Assembly: GCA_029060405.1 (NCBI GenBank) | Contig: JAIDUB010000004.1 | Coordinates: forward strand, 1-43,204 | From: Duncaniella sp. | GTDB lineage: Bacteria; Bacteroidota; Bacteroidia; Bacteroidales; Muribaculaceae | DNA: 43,204 nucleotides | Direction of reading: 5' to 3' | Shown: positions 24,268 through 33,104 of the stretch, piece by piece | Layout: the number at the start of each line of letters is the position of its first letter | Position numbering within the stretch: position 1 is the first letter of the stretch | Made by a program: the position numbers and the translations under genes | Notes under the pieces: generated by a model | The model's input: the letters and a program-made list of their open reading frames with translations, nothing else | Told to the model about the DNA's origin: nothing | Databases searched by the model: none

Positions 24268-25605
24268 ATGGATATTAACAATATTCTCGCCAATCTGGAA
24301 GCCAAGCATCCGGGCGAAAAAGAGTATCTTCAGGCAGTCAAGGAAGTGCTGCTTTGCGTTGAAGACGTCTACAACCAGCATCCCGAGTTTGAAAAAGCCC
24401 GCATCATCGAGCGCATGGTCGAGCCTGACCGTATCGTCACCTTCCGCGTGACTTGGGTCGACGACCGCGGCGAAGTGCAGAACAATATCGGCTACCGCGT
24501 GCAGTTCAACAATGCCATCGGTCCCTACAAGGGCGGCATCCGTTTCCACGCATCGGTCAACCTTTCCATCCTTAAATTCCTCGGTTTCGAGCAGACATTC
24601 AAAAATGCCCTCACCACCCTGCCTATGGGCGGTGCCAAAGGCGGCTCCGATTTCTCACCCCGCGGCAAGAGCGAGGCTGAAATCATGCGTTTCTGTCAGG
24701 CCTTCATCCTCGGATTGTGGAAAAACCTCGGTCCTGACCGCGACGTACCCGCCGGCGATATAGGCGTGGGCGGCCGTGAGGTTGGCTACATGTACGGTAT
24801 GTACAAGCGTCTCGTCAACGAGCACAACGGTGCTTTCACCGGCAAGGGTCTCGACTTCGGCGGATCGCTCATACGTCCCGAGGCCACCGGTTTCGGCGCT
24901 CTCTACTTCGTGCAGAGCATGCTTGCCGAGAAGGGCGACGACATCAAGGGCAAGACAGTGGCTGTTTCGGGCTTCGGCAATGTGGCTTGGGGCGCTACCC
25001 TCAAGGCTACCGAGCTGGGTGCCAAAGTTGTCACCATCTCCGGTCCCGACGGATATATCTATGACCCCGAAGGTGTTTCGGGCGAGAAGATCGACTATAT
25101 GCTTTACCTCCGCGCCACAGGCGAAGACATCGTGGCTCCCTATGCCGAGAAATATCCTGAAGCTACATTCTATCCCGGCCGCAAGCCTTGGGAACAGAAG
25201 GTGGACATCGCCCTGCCCTGCGCCACCCAGAATGAGGTAGACGGCGAAGATGCCCGCAAGCTCGTGGAGAACGGTGTGGAAATGGTAGCCGAGGTTTCCA
25301 ATATGGGTTGCACCCCCGAAGCTATCGACACATTCCTTCAGTCAAAGACCATCTACGCCCCCGGTAAGGCTGTCAACGCCGGCGGTGTGGCCACTTCGGG
25401 TCTCGAAATGAGCCAGAACGCCATGCACCTCCAGTGGACCGCCGAGGAAGTCGACGACAAGCTCCACCAGATCATGAAGAACATCCACACCCAGTGCGTG
25501 AAATACGGCAAGGAACCCGACGGTTACATCAACTACATGAAGGGCGCCAATATCGCAGGCTTCATGAAAGTCGCCAACGCCATGATGGGTCAGGGCATCA
25601 TCTGA
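24268..25605 (+). CDS. gdhA: NADP-type glutamate dehydrogenase
   Basis: 445 residues, the normal length for the hexameric bacterial enzyme. It contains PYKGGIRFH (86-94), the catalytic lysine in MGGAKGGSDF (K124), PAGDIGVGGREVGYMYG (161-177) and the nucleotide fold VSGFGNVAWGA (about 229-239). It makes glutamate from 2-oxoglutarate and ammonium with a nicotinamide cofactor. NADP preference is inferred from similarity to the biosynthetic class and not proven by a single residue here. Monocistronic, with its own promoter and a strong terminator. Confidence 0.95.
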   Translation: MDINNILANLEAKHPGEKEYLQAVKEVLLCVEDVYNQHPEFEKARIIERMVEPDRIVTFRVTWVDDRGEVQNNIGYRVQFNNAIGPYKGGIRFHASVNLSILKFLGFEQTFKNALTTLPMGGAKGGSDFSPRGKSEAEIMRFCQAFILGLWKNLGPDRDVPAGDIGVGGREVGYMYGMYKRLVNEHNGAFTGKGLDFGGSLIRPEATGFGALYFVQSMLAEKGDDIKGKTVAVSGFGNVAWGATLKATELGAKVVTISGPDGYIYDPEGVSGEKIDYMLYLRATGEDIVAPYAEKYPEATFYPGRKPWEQKVDIALPCATQNEVDGEDARKLVENGVEMVAEVSNMGCTPEAIDTFLQSKTIYAPGKAVNAGGVATSGLEMSQNAMHLQWTAEEVDDKLHQIMKNIHTQCVKYGKEPDGYINYMKGANIAGFMKVANAMMGQGII

Positions 25606-25638
25606 TAACGCCTCCATTCACTTTTCAACCCCACACTC

Positions 25639-25675
25639 GAGGTTGCGACCCCACGGCCGCAACCTCAGTTTTTTT
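25639..25675 (+). terminator. Rho-independent terminator after gdhA
   Basis: A 9-bp stem (GAGGTTGCG 25639-25647 with CGCAACCTC 25658-25666) followed by seven T's (25669-25675). Confidence 0.93.
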
Positions 25676-25704
25676 GCGTATAAGTCAATTTTTATCATTG
25701 GAAT

Positions 25705-25753
25705 AAAAAATCGCTCGAAACAAGCGCCATAACACACTTATTCAGAGCGATTT
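25705..25753 (-). terminator. Terminator after tRNA-Gly
   Basis: On the minus strand AAATCGCTC (25753-25745) pairs with GAGCGATTT (25716-25708), with T's following to 25705. It begins six bases past the tRNA 3' end. Confidence 0.8.
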
Positions 25754-25758
25754 AATCG

Positions 25759-25834
25759 TGGAGCGGTAAACGGGGCTCGAACCCGCGACCCTCAGCTTGG
25801 GAAGCTGATGCTCTACCAACTGAGCTACTACCGC
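25759..25834 (-). tRNA. tRNA-Gly (anticodon CCC)
   Basis: 76 bases including an encoded CCA. The acceptor stem GCGGTAG pairs with TTACCGC. The D-arm contains AGCTCAGTTGGTAGAGC. The anticodon stem TCAGC/GCTGA closes the loop TTCCCAA, giving anticodon CCC. The T-arm is GCGGG TTCGAGC CCCGT. The discriminator base is T. Confidence 0.95.
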
Positions 25835-25848
25835 ATGGATTGGTATTG

Positions 25849-25876
25849 CAAATTTACTGCTTTTCACGGAAATCAA
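25849..25876 (-). promoter_or_regulatory. Promoter of tRNA-Gly
   Basis: On the minus strand TTG (25876-25874) and TAAATTTG (25856-25849) are 17 bases apart. The -7 box lies 14 bases before the mature 5' end. Confidence 0.55.
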
Positions 25877-25903
25877 CAATATTCCCATGAAGTTTTTTTA
25901 TAA

Positions 25904-25942
25904 TTTCGGGGGCACACCGGCGTAACCGATATGCCCCCGAAA
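25904..25942. other. Stem-loop between the exported-protein gene and the tRNA promoter
   Basis: An 11-bp perfect stem (TTTCGGGGGCA 25904-25914 with TGCCCCCGAAA 25932-25942) without a good T-run in either direction. It lies 18 bases past the stop at 25961 and may end that transcript or protect its 3' end. Confidence 0.6.
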
Positions 25943-25960
25943 GGATATTACTGTTCACTG

Positions 25961-28252
25961 TCAGCGCACTACCACTTTTTCAGTGTGAGTGCCACGGCGG
26001 CATACGTATATGCCGGGGAGGAGATTTTCAGCCGATACCTTGCGGCCGTCGAGCGAGTAGAACTCTGCCTCGGTAGCTGCGGCCTCGATGGCAGCGATTC
26101 CCGACATGCCGCCGGCCGAGGATATGATGATCACTGCATCGCCTGTGGCGGCGGGAGTCTGCACTATCATCCAGTTAAGTTTCGAGCTCTTCTTTCCGCT
26201 TGACTTGTCGAGTGTTGTGACGGCAAGCAGGGCGCGGTCGCCGGGGGCGAGCTGAGCATCAAGACGGCTGGGATAAAGCCATGTGTCAAACATATTCTGT
26301 GTCGATGTGAGCTCGTCGATTATCTCATTATCGGTGTGGGTGGCGCGATAGTCGGCGGGATAGACTTTGCCATATACATAATCGCCGGCTGCATCGTTGG
26401 GGATGACTTCGACCCTCACGGTGGGCTTACCGGATACCTCGATGTATTCCGGCGTGCCAAACTCGGCGTAGGGCTCCTCGGCGGGAAGTATCTCATCGGT
26501 AAACTCAAATACCTCGGAGCGGGTGACCTGAGTGGCGGGAGTGACCTTGTTGGTGGCTTCGTCGTATTCAAGACCCATCACGACAAGGAATGCACGGGTG
26601 CCGGGCTTCATGCCGCCGAATGCAAGCGTCTCGGTGTCGCCGAGATAGAAGAACTCGGCATGCATGGCCTGCTCGAATCCGCCCACAAGTTCAAGCATCT
26701 GATTGGATACATGAATAAGCTGGTCGGCAAAGTCGAGATCATCGAGACCGTCCTCAGTGAGATAGCTTTCATCTACAAGTATATTGGTGTAGAGCATCAG
26801 TTTGTCTACGGGTGTCACCGCAAATTTCACTCCGTCCATGCAAGCGACCTTAACGTCGATTTCAAACTGATCGGCCGGCAACTGAGCATATTGCGCGGGA
26901 TCGATATTCTCATACGATTTCGGAGCCTCGTCCATAGTGATGGTGGATACATAAAGAGTGAGCTGATCGGCTTTGGAGAAGCCATGCACTCCTATGTAAT
27001 ATTTGCCGGCAGCCGGAAGGTCAACCTCGCCCTGAAGCACGGGGAGAGTATGATCGTCGTCGCGCACGGCGGTAAGATTCTCCACACGGATTGCGGTATA
27101 GGTCATCATGGCGGGATCGGCAGAGCGACCGAGGCATAATTCTACTGACTCCGGGCAGTTGGCCGACTGCACACCGGCCTGCATTGTGAGCAGATATTTA
27201 CCGGGCTTGGTCACCTCCACGGGGGGAAGTATAGCCCAGTCGTCGGCCTGTAATTTATAGTTGTATTTCAGATGCAGTTCGCCGGGATACGTATCCGGAA
27301 CTTCCCATGTGACACCGTCGTTATTGAGGTCGAGGATGGTGAGCCATGAATAGTTATCGGCATCGGGAGTATATATGAGCGGCAGTGAAAGCGTGAAATC
27401 CGAGGGCAGTGTTGCCACGAATGATTCGCTTACGGTATCGCTCACATGCTCCTCACCGTCGGCCTCATAACTTACAGTGCATGTCACGGTGTGAACACCC
27501 GCAGCCACGCTGATTTCAGTTGACCACTGGCTGCCCGGTTCGCCCGAGAACTCATAGGTCTTGTCATCGCGGCCGTCAATGCTCAGTTTACCTTTCACAA
27601 CTGATGTGATAGCTTCGCCGCCCACTGTCTTTGATGGAAGATTGACTGTCACTTCGCCGGTGAGACCATCCATGGCAACGGCTATTTCCGGTGCCTCGGG
27701 TGCCGTGGTTGAGGCTGCTGCCACGGTGATATTGCAGAGGTCGAGATATCCGCCGCCGAGCTCGGTATAGACATGAAAACCGATATATACATTCTGTCCG
27801 GCGGGGAGATCGAATTTCTGTTCTATCACAGCCTTGTCAAGATTCGTATCGAAGTCAGGCTCATCAATAATAACGTTAGTCATAGCCGACGGATTCGGTT
27901 CAAGACCCCATGCGACGGCATAGTTGACTTTGGCGGTAGTATAGGCCGAGTAGCTTATGGTGAAACTGCCACCGGCCGACGTGGCGAGTTGCGGGAGAAT
28001 CAGCCAGTCGTCCTGCGACTGATTATAATCATAGAAGCAACGGAACACTTCGAGGTAATCACCTTCGCCTCTTACGTAGTATTCTCCGAAATCCCAGTTG
28101 GGGTAAGGAACATCATCAGGAAACACCTTGCACGCATCGTAATCGGATTGCGTAGGCGCAAAGTAAGCCGGAAGCGGACGAGCCGCATCCTGCGCTGCGA
28201 CATCAAGCACTGCGGCGACCGACAGAGCCACCGTTAGAAAAAACTTCTTCAT
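25961..28252 (-). CDS. Large exported protein with repeated jelly-roll-like domains
   Basis: 763 residues. Signal peptide about 1-20 (cleavage near DVAAQ). The mature protein is almost entirely beta-rich. Two regions resemble each other: DDWLILPQLATSAGGSFTIS near 81-100 and DDWAILPPVEVTKPGKYLLT near 345-365, each followed by a choice-of-anchor-like module. An Ig-like stretch lies between. The end carries FYSLDGRKVSAENLLPGIYV and TEKVVVR, resembling a T9SS sorting tail. I recognise no enzyme motif. Likely surface or secreted; function unknown. It follows the metallopeptidase gene by 38 bases and may be co-transcribed. Confidence 0.78.
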   Translation of the reverse strand: MKKFFLTVALSVAAVLDVAAQDAARPLPAYFAPTQSDYDACKVFPDDVPYPNWDFGEYYVRGEGDYLEVFRCFYDYNQSQDDWLILPQLATSAGGSFTISYSAYTTAKVNYAVAWGLEPNPSAMTNVIIDEPDFDTNLDKAVIEQKFDLPAGQNVYIGFHVYTELGGGYLDLCNITVAAASTTAPEAPEIAVAMDGLTGEVTVNLPSKTVGGEAITSVVKGKLSIDGRDDKTYEFSGEPGSQWSTEISVAAGVHTVTCTVSYEADGEEHVSDTVSESFVATLPSDFTLSLPLIYTPDADNYSWLTILDLNNDGVTWEVPDTYPGELHLKYNYKLQADDWAILPPVEVTKPGKYLLTMQAGVQSANCPESVELCLGRSADPAMMTYTAIRVENLTAVRDDDHTLPVLQGEVDLPAAGKYYIGVHGFSKADQLTLYVSTITMDEAPKSYENIDPAQYAQLPADQFEIDVKVACMDGVKFAVTPVDKLMLYTNILVDESYLTEDGLDDLDFADQLIHVSNQMLELVGGFEQAMHAEFFYLGDTETLAFGGMKPGTRAFLVVMGLEYDEATNKVTPATQVTRSEVFEFTDEILPAEEPYAEFGTPEYIEVSGKPTVRVEVIPNDAAGDYVYGKVYPADYRATHTDNEIIDELTSTQNMFDTWLYPSRLDAQLAPGDRALLAVTTLDKSSGKKSSKLNWMIVQTPAATGDAVIIISSAGGMSGIAAIEAAATEAEFYSLDGRKVSAENLLPGIYVCRRGTHTEKVVVR

Positions 28253-28290
28253 TTCTGTTGTCAGTAATTATGTGAGTCAGGTTAAAAATT

Positions 28291-29163
28291 TCAAAGGGAG
28301 CTGTAAGGCATCGAGAATGTATCGCCACCTGACAGCGAACCGGTTTCAAGTCCTTTTTTCAACCATCGGTGACGCTGAGCCGAGGTGCCGTGGTTGAATG
28401 TCTCAGGCTGGGCGTAGCCGCGGGCCTTGGTCTGCAGATAGTCGTCGCCTATCTTTCTTGCAGCGTCGAGCGCTTCCTCAAGATCACCGTCCTCGAGCGA
28501 GCCAAACATACGGTTGTCATGATAAGCCCACACTCCGGCATAATAGTCGGCTTGAAGTTCAAGACGCACACTGGTATGGTTACTTTCAGTCTCGCTCTGG
28601 CGCGACATGAGTTCATGAGCCTTGGGGAGCGTACCGAGAAGATTCTGCACGTGGTGCCCTACTTCATGGGCTATCACGTAGGCATATGCGAAATCTCCGT
28701 CGGCACCGAGGGTGCGTCGCATATCCATGAAAAACGACAGATCGATATATACGCTCTTGTCAGCCGAACAGTAAAACGGTCCCATCGACGCCTCGGCGCC
28801 ACCGCAACCGCTCAGCACGGAGCCGGTGTACAGTACCAGACGGGGAGCCTCATACTCGAGTCCGTTCTGACGGAATATCTCGGACCACACATCCTCGGTG
28901 CCTGCAAGAATCTGACGCGAGAAATGTGCCAGTTCCTCTTCCTGTTGAGTTGGAGTATATTCTGTTTCAGTTCCTGCGACCGACGACATTGTGTCGCCGC
29001 TCATAAGCACGTCAAGCGGATTTCCACCCGTGAGCCATACGAGCAAAGCTACTATTATCACCCCACCGGTGCCGAGACCGGCTTTCATGATTCCGCCACC
29101 GCCTCCCGACCGTCCTCGACGGTCGTCGACATTAGAGCTTTCCCTGCGTCCGTCGAGTCTCAT
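28291..29163 (-). CDS. Neutral zinc metallopeptidase, YpfJ family
   Basis: 290 residues with one N-terminal membrane segment (about 33-46) after a short, charged, glycine-rich cytoplasmic stretch. It has the zinc motif HEVGH (166-170), the family stretches SVLSGCGGAEASMGPFYC (115-132) and SVYIDLSFF (137-145), and ELQADYYAGVWA further on, where the glutamate is the likely third zinc ligand. This matches the putative neutral zinc metallopeptidase family (PF04228, E. coli YpfJ). The substrate is unknown. The start overlaps the murI stop (ATGA), so translation is probably coupled. Confidence 0.9.
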   Translation of the reverse strand: MRLDGRRESSNVDDRRGRSGGGGGIMKAGLGTGGVIIVALLVWLTGGNPLDVLMSGDTMSSVAGTETEYTPTQQEEELAHFSRQILAGTEDVWSEIFRQNGLEYEAPRLVLYTGSVLSGCGGAEASMGPFYCSADKSVYIDLSFFMDMRRTLGADGDFAYAYVIAHEVGHHVQNLLGTLPKAHELMSRQSETESNHTSVRLELQADYYAGVWAYHDNRMFGSLEDGDLEEALDAARKIGDDYLQTKARGYAQPETFNHGTSAQRHRWLKKGLETGSLSGGDTFSMPYSSL

Positions 29164-29993
29164 ATATCGATATGTTCCACCTTGACAGGTGTATTAAGGA
29201 ATATCCGGGCGAGGTCATTGAACTTCGAGGGATTCTCGGTAGTGAGGTAGCGGCATGTGCCGCCGGTGGTGCAGCGGGTAGCCATATCGGGATGACGGTC
29301 AAGGTAATCCTTGAGACTTTCAGCCACGATTTCGCCTTGGGTTATCACTTTGGCACGCTCCGCAACCGCCTTCTGAATCTTGGGCAACAGCAGCGGATAG
29401 TGGGTGCACGCGAGCACTATGGTATCGATATCGGCATCCTGAGCGAAAAGCTCGTTGACATACTTTTCCACGAAATAATCCGCGCCGGGCTGCGAGGCCT
29501 CATTGTTCTCCACGAGAGGCACAAGCATGGGACACGGCTGTCCGACTGTGCGGAAATGGGGGAAGAACTTGGCAATCTCAATGTCGTAGCTACCCGAGCT
29601 TACGGTGCCGGGGGTACCCATGATTCCTACCGTGCCTTTGGATATGCTTCCGATAGCCTCTACCGTGGGGCGGATTACGCCGAGCACTCGGCGCGAAGGG
29701 TCGAGATCGGGTAAATCATTCTGCTGGATGGTGCGGAGTGCCTTGGCCGACGCCGTATTGCATGCGAGCACTACAAGGTGACAGCCTCGCTCGAAAAGTG
29801 CCTTGACGGCATCGAGAGTGAAGCGGTATACCACGTCATACGAGCGTGTGCCGTAAGGAGCGCGGGCATTGTCGCCAAGATACAGGTAATCATATTGCGG
29901 AAGTACACGGCGCAGGTCTTTCAGTATCGACAGACCGCCGTAACCTGAGTCAAACACACCGATAGGACCGGGTGCGGAAGGATAATTGCTCAT
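29160..29993 (-). CDS. murI: Glutamate racemase
   Basis: 277 residues. It has FDSGYGG (14-20), the two catalytic cysteines in ACNTAS (C78) and ACTHYP (C196), and LYLGDNARAPYG (37-48). It converts L- to D-glutamate for peptidoglycan. It begins just after the terminator of the nuo genes and is followed, with an ATGA overlap, by the metallopeptidase gene. No clear promoter is visible in the 92 bases before it. Confidence 0.96.
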   Translation of the reverse strand: MSNYPSAPGPIGVFDSGYGGLSILKDLRRVLPQYDYLYLGDNARAPYGTRSYDVVYRFTLDAVKALFERGCHLVVLACNTASAKALRTIQQNDLPDLDPSRRVLGVIRPTVEAIGSISKGTVGIMGTPGTVSSGSYDIEIAKFFPHFRTVGQPCPMLVPLVENNEASQPGADYFVEKYVNELFAQDADIDTIVLACTHYPLLLPKIQKAVAERAKVITQGEIVAESLKDYLDRHPDMATRCTTGGTCRYLTTENPSKFNDLARIFLNTPVKVEHIDI

Positions 29994-30010
29994 TTATTTG
30001 GATAGTTTTG

Positions 30011-30062
30011 AAAAAATGAGAATCAGGCCCACACCGGCCTGCGGTGAGATTCCCGATTCTCA
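30011..30062 (-). terminator. Terminator at the end of the nuo cluster
   Basis: On the minus strand TGAGAATC (30062-30055) pairs with GATTCTCA (30024-30017), with an inner stem (AGGCC/GGCCT type), followed by six T's (30016-30011). Confidence 0.85.
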
Positions 30063-30085
30063 ATAAATATTTCAGAATACAATGA

Positions 30086-31537
30086 TTACTCGACTACAGT
30101 GAGCAGGTAATCATAGAAGTAGCTTACGATACCGAGACCGATGATACCGGCAGTGCAAACCCACATGCCTAAGCGCTGGGCACAGGCCGAGCGGAAAGTG
30201 GCGATGGGTGTCTCGCTGTCGTTGATAAACATAGCCTTGACCACGAGCAGGTAGTAGTAAAGCGAGATGATGGTATTGATCAACGCTATGAGCACGAGCA
30301 CGTAGAGAGCAGCGCCGACGCCGGGGCCGCTGAGTGCCGAAGTAAACACGAAGAACTTGCTGAAGAATCCGGCGAACGGAGGAATACCTGCGAGTGAGAA
30401 CATGGCGAGCATCATCGTCACGGCCAGTCGGGGATTGGTCTTGTAAAGTCCGTTGTAGTCATCCATATCCACCTTACCGGTAGCGTGCTCGATAGAGCCG
30501 ATGACACCGAAGGCGGCAAGATTGGAGAAGATGTAGACGAGTACATAGAACATCAGTGCCGACACGCCCATCTCGTTGAGACCTACGATGGCAAGCATGA
30601 TGTAACCGGCCTGAGAGATTGACGAGAATGCGAGGAAGCGCTTCATGTTGCGCTGACGCATCGCGAAGAGGTTACCTACCGTGATGGTGAGAATAATCAG
30701 AGCGTAAAGCATCCATTCCCATGCGTCGGCATAAAGGAATCCGAAAGCTTGGGTGAGCACCACGAGAAATGCGAAAGCAGCCGAGCCCTTGGAGATAACC
30801 GAGAGATAGGAAGTTACGGGAGTGGGCGCGCCCTGATATACGTCGGCAGTCCAGAGGTGGAACGGTACAAGCGAGAGTTTGAATCCGAATCCGGCTATCA
30901 CGAATGCCAGCGCCACAATCACCATCACATTGATATCGCTATAGAGCATGGCAATGAATATGCCGTCGTAGTAAAGAGTTCCGGCGGTAGCATATACCAG
31001 CGAAAGACCCATCAGCATGATGGCCGACGAGAACACTGCCGTGAGGAGATATTTCACAGCGGCCTCATGGCTCTCGAAATGATTCTTGTTGAAAGCCACC
31101 ATAGCGGCAAGGGGGAGCGACGCGGTCTCGAGACCTATCACAAACACAAGGAAGTGGTTGGACGACATCATGAGATACATGCCGAAGAGAGTGAGCAGCA
31201 TAAGCTCGTAGAATTCACCGCGACGCACCTTGATAAAATCACTGTCGGCCCAGTTCACGGCCTGAATCATCACTATCAGCGCACCCACATTGAGGATATT
31301 CTTGATAGCTGCAAGCACGGGGGAGGTGAAATACATGCCTCCGAAAGCGGTAGCGCTCTCCTTCATGCAGGGGCAGATGAAACCGAAAAGAGTGAGCAGC
31401 GCAAAGAGCACGCAGGTCACTACAGGAAGTGCGCCCTGAGCCTTTTTGCTGAAAAATGTGTCATATAGGAAGACTAACAGAAATACGATCAACAATCCTA
31501 TTTCCTGCTTCATTGCTAAAAACTGTGAGTAATCCAT
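30086..31537 (-). CDS. nuoN: NADH-quinone oxidoreductase subunit N
   Basis: 483 residues from the ATG at 31537. The frame extends to a TTG at 31546, but the ATG gives a normal gap to nuoM. About 14 membrane helices are visible. The antiporter-like core includes LSLVPFHLWTADVYQGAPTP and MKRFLAFSSISQAGY, diagnostic of NuoN. It is one of the three proton-pumping subunits of the complex I membrane arm. Last gene of the cluster, with a terminator at 30011-30062. Confidence 0.95.
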   Translation of the reverse strand: MDYSQFLAMKQEIGLLIVFLLVFLYDTFFSKKAQGALPVVTCVLFALLTLFGFICPCMKESATAFGGMYFTSPVLAAIKNILNVGALIVMIQAVNWADSDFIKVRRGEFYELMLLTLFGMYLMMSSNHFLVFVIGLETASLPLAAMVAFNKNHFESHEAAVKYLLTAVFSSAIMLMGLSLVYATAGTLYYDGIFIAMLYSDINVMVIVALAFVIAGFGFKLSLVPFHLWTADVYQGAPTPVTSYLSVISKGSAAFAFLVVLTQAFGFLYADAWEWMLYALIILTITVGNLFAMRQRNMKRFLAFSSISQAGYIMLAIVGLNEMGVSALMFYVLVYIFSNLAAFGVIGSIEHATGKVDMDDYNGLYKTNPRLAVTMMLAMFSLAGIPPFAGFFSKFFVFTSALSGPGVGAALYVLVLIALINTIISLYYYLLVVKAMFINDSETPIATFRSACAQRLGMWVCTAGIIGLGIVSYFYDYLLTVVE

Positions 31538-31552
31538 TGCAGTCAATCTTGA

Positions 31553-33058
31553 TTAGTTCATTCCTAAAACAGTGAATATCTCAGGGCTGAAAGTGAAGCG
31601 GATGAGGTCAGCGAAGAAGTTGGGGAAGCAACCTATTGCAGCCACACACACGATAAGAGTGGCGGTTGAGAGGCGTTCCCACCATGTTGCGTCGGTGAGC
31701 GATCGATGGTGATCGTCCTGCACGGGACCATAAAGGAGTTTGCCGACGACACGGAGAATGTATACTGCCGTAATCACTATCGAGCAGCATGCGGCGATGG
31801 TGAAGCAGCGGTGGAAGAGGTCAGCGTGCTCAAACGATCCGACAAATATTGTCATTTCGGCTACGAATCCCGACAGACCTGGCAGACCGAGCGAAGCCAT
31901 ACCAGCGATAACATAGCATACCGAAAGGTAAGGCATGATCTGCATAAGTCCGCCCATCTCGCGTATGTCGCGGGTGTGGGTGCGTCCGTAAATCATACCG
32001 ATGAGAGCGAAGAACAGAGCTGTCATCAAGCCGTGGCTGAGCATCTGCATTATGGCACCGGTCATCGCCGTGGTGTTGAGCATAAGGATTGCGAAGAGCA
32101 CCAGACCGCAGTGCGATACCGACGAATAGGCATTGATATACTTGAGGTCGTTCTGCACGCATGCCGAGAATGCACCGTATACTACCGAGATACCGGTGAG
32201 GATAAGGAATATCCACGCAAGTTCATTGGCGGCCTGAGGCATGAGGAAGATAGCTACACGGAAGCATCCGTAACCTCCAAGCTTCATGAGCACGCCGGCG
32301 TGAAGCATCGACACTGCCGTAGGCGCCGAGGCATGACCGTCGGGCGACCATGTGTGGAAGGGGAACATTGCGCCGAGCACACCGAAGCCCACGAATGTCA
32401 TCGGGAAGAGGAACGTCTGCCAGCCATGTGAGATGGCATCGTTTTTGGCAATTTCAAGGATATTCCAAGTGAGGGGCTGACCGGCGGGAGCCGAATGGTA
32501 ATAAATACCTATCAGACCGAGCATCAGGAATGCCGAGCCACCCATGAGCATGAGGGTGAGCTTCATTGCCGAGTAGTTCTTGTTGCCGCTACCCCACACG
32601 CCTATAAGCAGATACATGGGGATGAGTGCGACCTCATAGAACATAAACATCGTGAAAAGGTCAATCGAGATAAAGAAGCCGTATACACCGGTCGAAAGGA
32701 GTATGAGCCAGAGGAAAAATTCCTTGGGCTGAGGTATCTCCCACGAAGCAAAACTGCCCGTAAAAAGAATTATCGACGAGAGCAGGAGCATGGCGATAGA
32801 GATACCGTCGACTCCCACGGCGAGATTAATGTTAAGCGGAGTAAACCATGACCAAGAGCCCATGAAAAGCATTTCGGCCGTCTCTCCTGCTGCGCGCAGA
32901 GAGAGGTACTCGACAAGCAGCCACACCGACAGAGCGGTCAGCGCCACCGAGCCGGTCACGGCCACGGCGCGTATCTGCTTGATATCGCGGCAGAGTGCCA
33001 GAGCGCCCAGCATCACCACCGGTATCACCACGAAGTAGATTAATATATTGGAAAACAT
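31553..33058 (-). CDS. nuoM: NADH-quinone oxidoreductase subunit M
   Basis: 501 residues, multi-pass membrane protein. FPFHTWSPDGHASAPTAVS and NDLKYINAYSSVSHCGL identify the NuoM antiporter-like subunit. It carries the conserved membrane lysines and glutamates of the proton channel. It lies between nuoL (46-base gap) and nuoN. Confidence 0.95.
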   Translation of the reverse strand: MFSNILIYFVVIPVVMLGALALCRDIKQIRAVAVTGSVALTALSVWLLVEYLSLRAAGETAEMLFMGSWSWFTPLNINLAVGVDGISIAMLLLSSIILFTGSFASWEIPQPKEFFLWLILLSTGVYGFFISIDLFTMFMFYEVALIPMYLLIGVWGSGNKNYSAMKLTLMLMGGSAFLMLGLIGIYYHSAPAGQPLTWNILEIAKNDAISHGWQTFLFPMTFVGFGVLGAMFPFHTWSPDGHASAPTAVSMLHAGVLMKLGGYGCFRVAIFLMPQAANELAWIFLILTGISVVYGAFSACVQNDLKYINAYSSVSHCGLVLFAILMLNTTAMTGAIMQMLSHGLMTALFFALIGMIYGRTHTRDIREMGGLMQIMPYLSVCYVIAGMASLGLPGLSGFVAEMTIFVGSFEHADLFHRCFTIAACCSIVITAVYILRVVGKLLYGPVQDDHHRSLTDATWWERLSTATLIVCVAAIGCFPNFFADLIRFTFSPEIFTVLGMN

Positions 33059-33104
33059 GAGAGTTACTATATTAAAGAGTGATTTTGCACATTTTCATAA
33101 TCTA

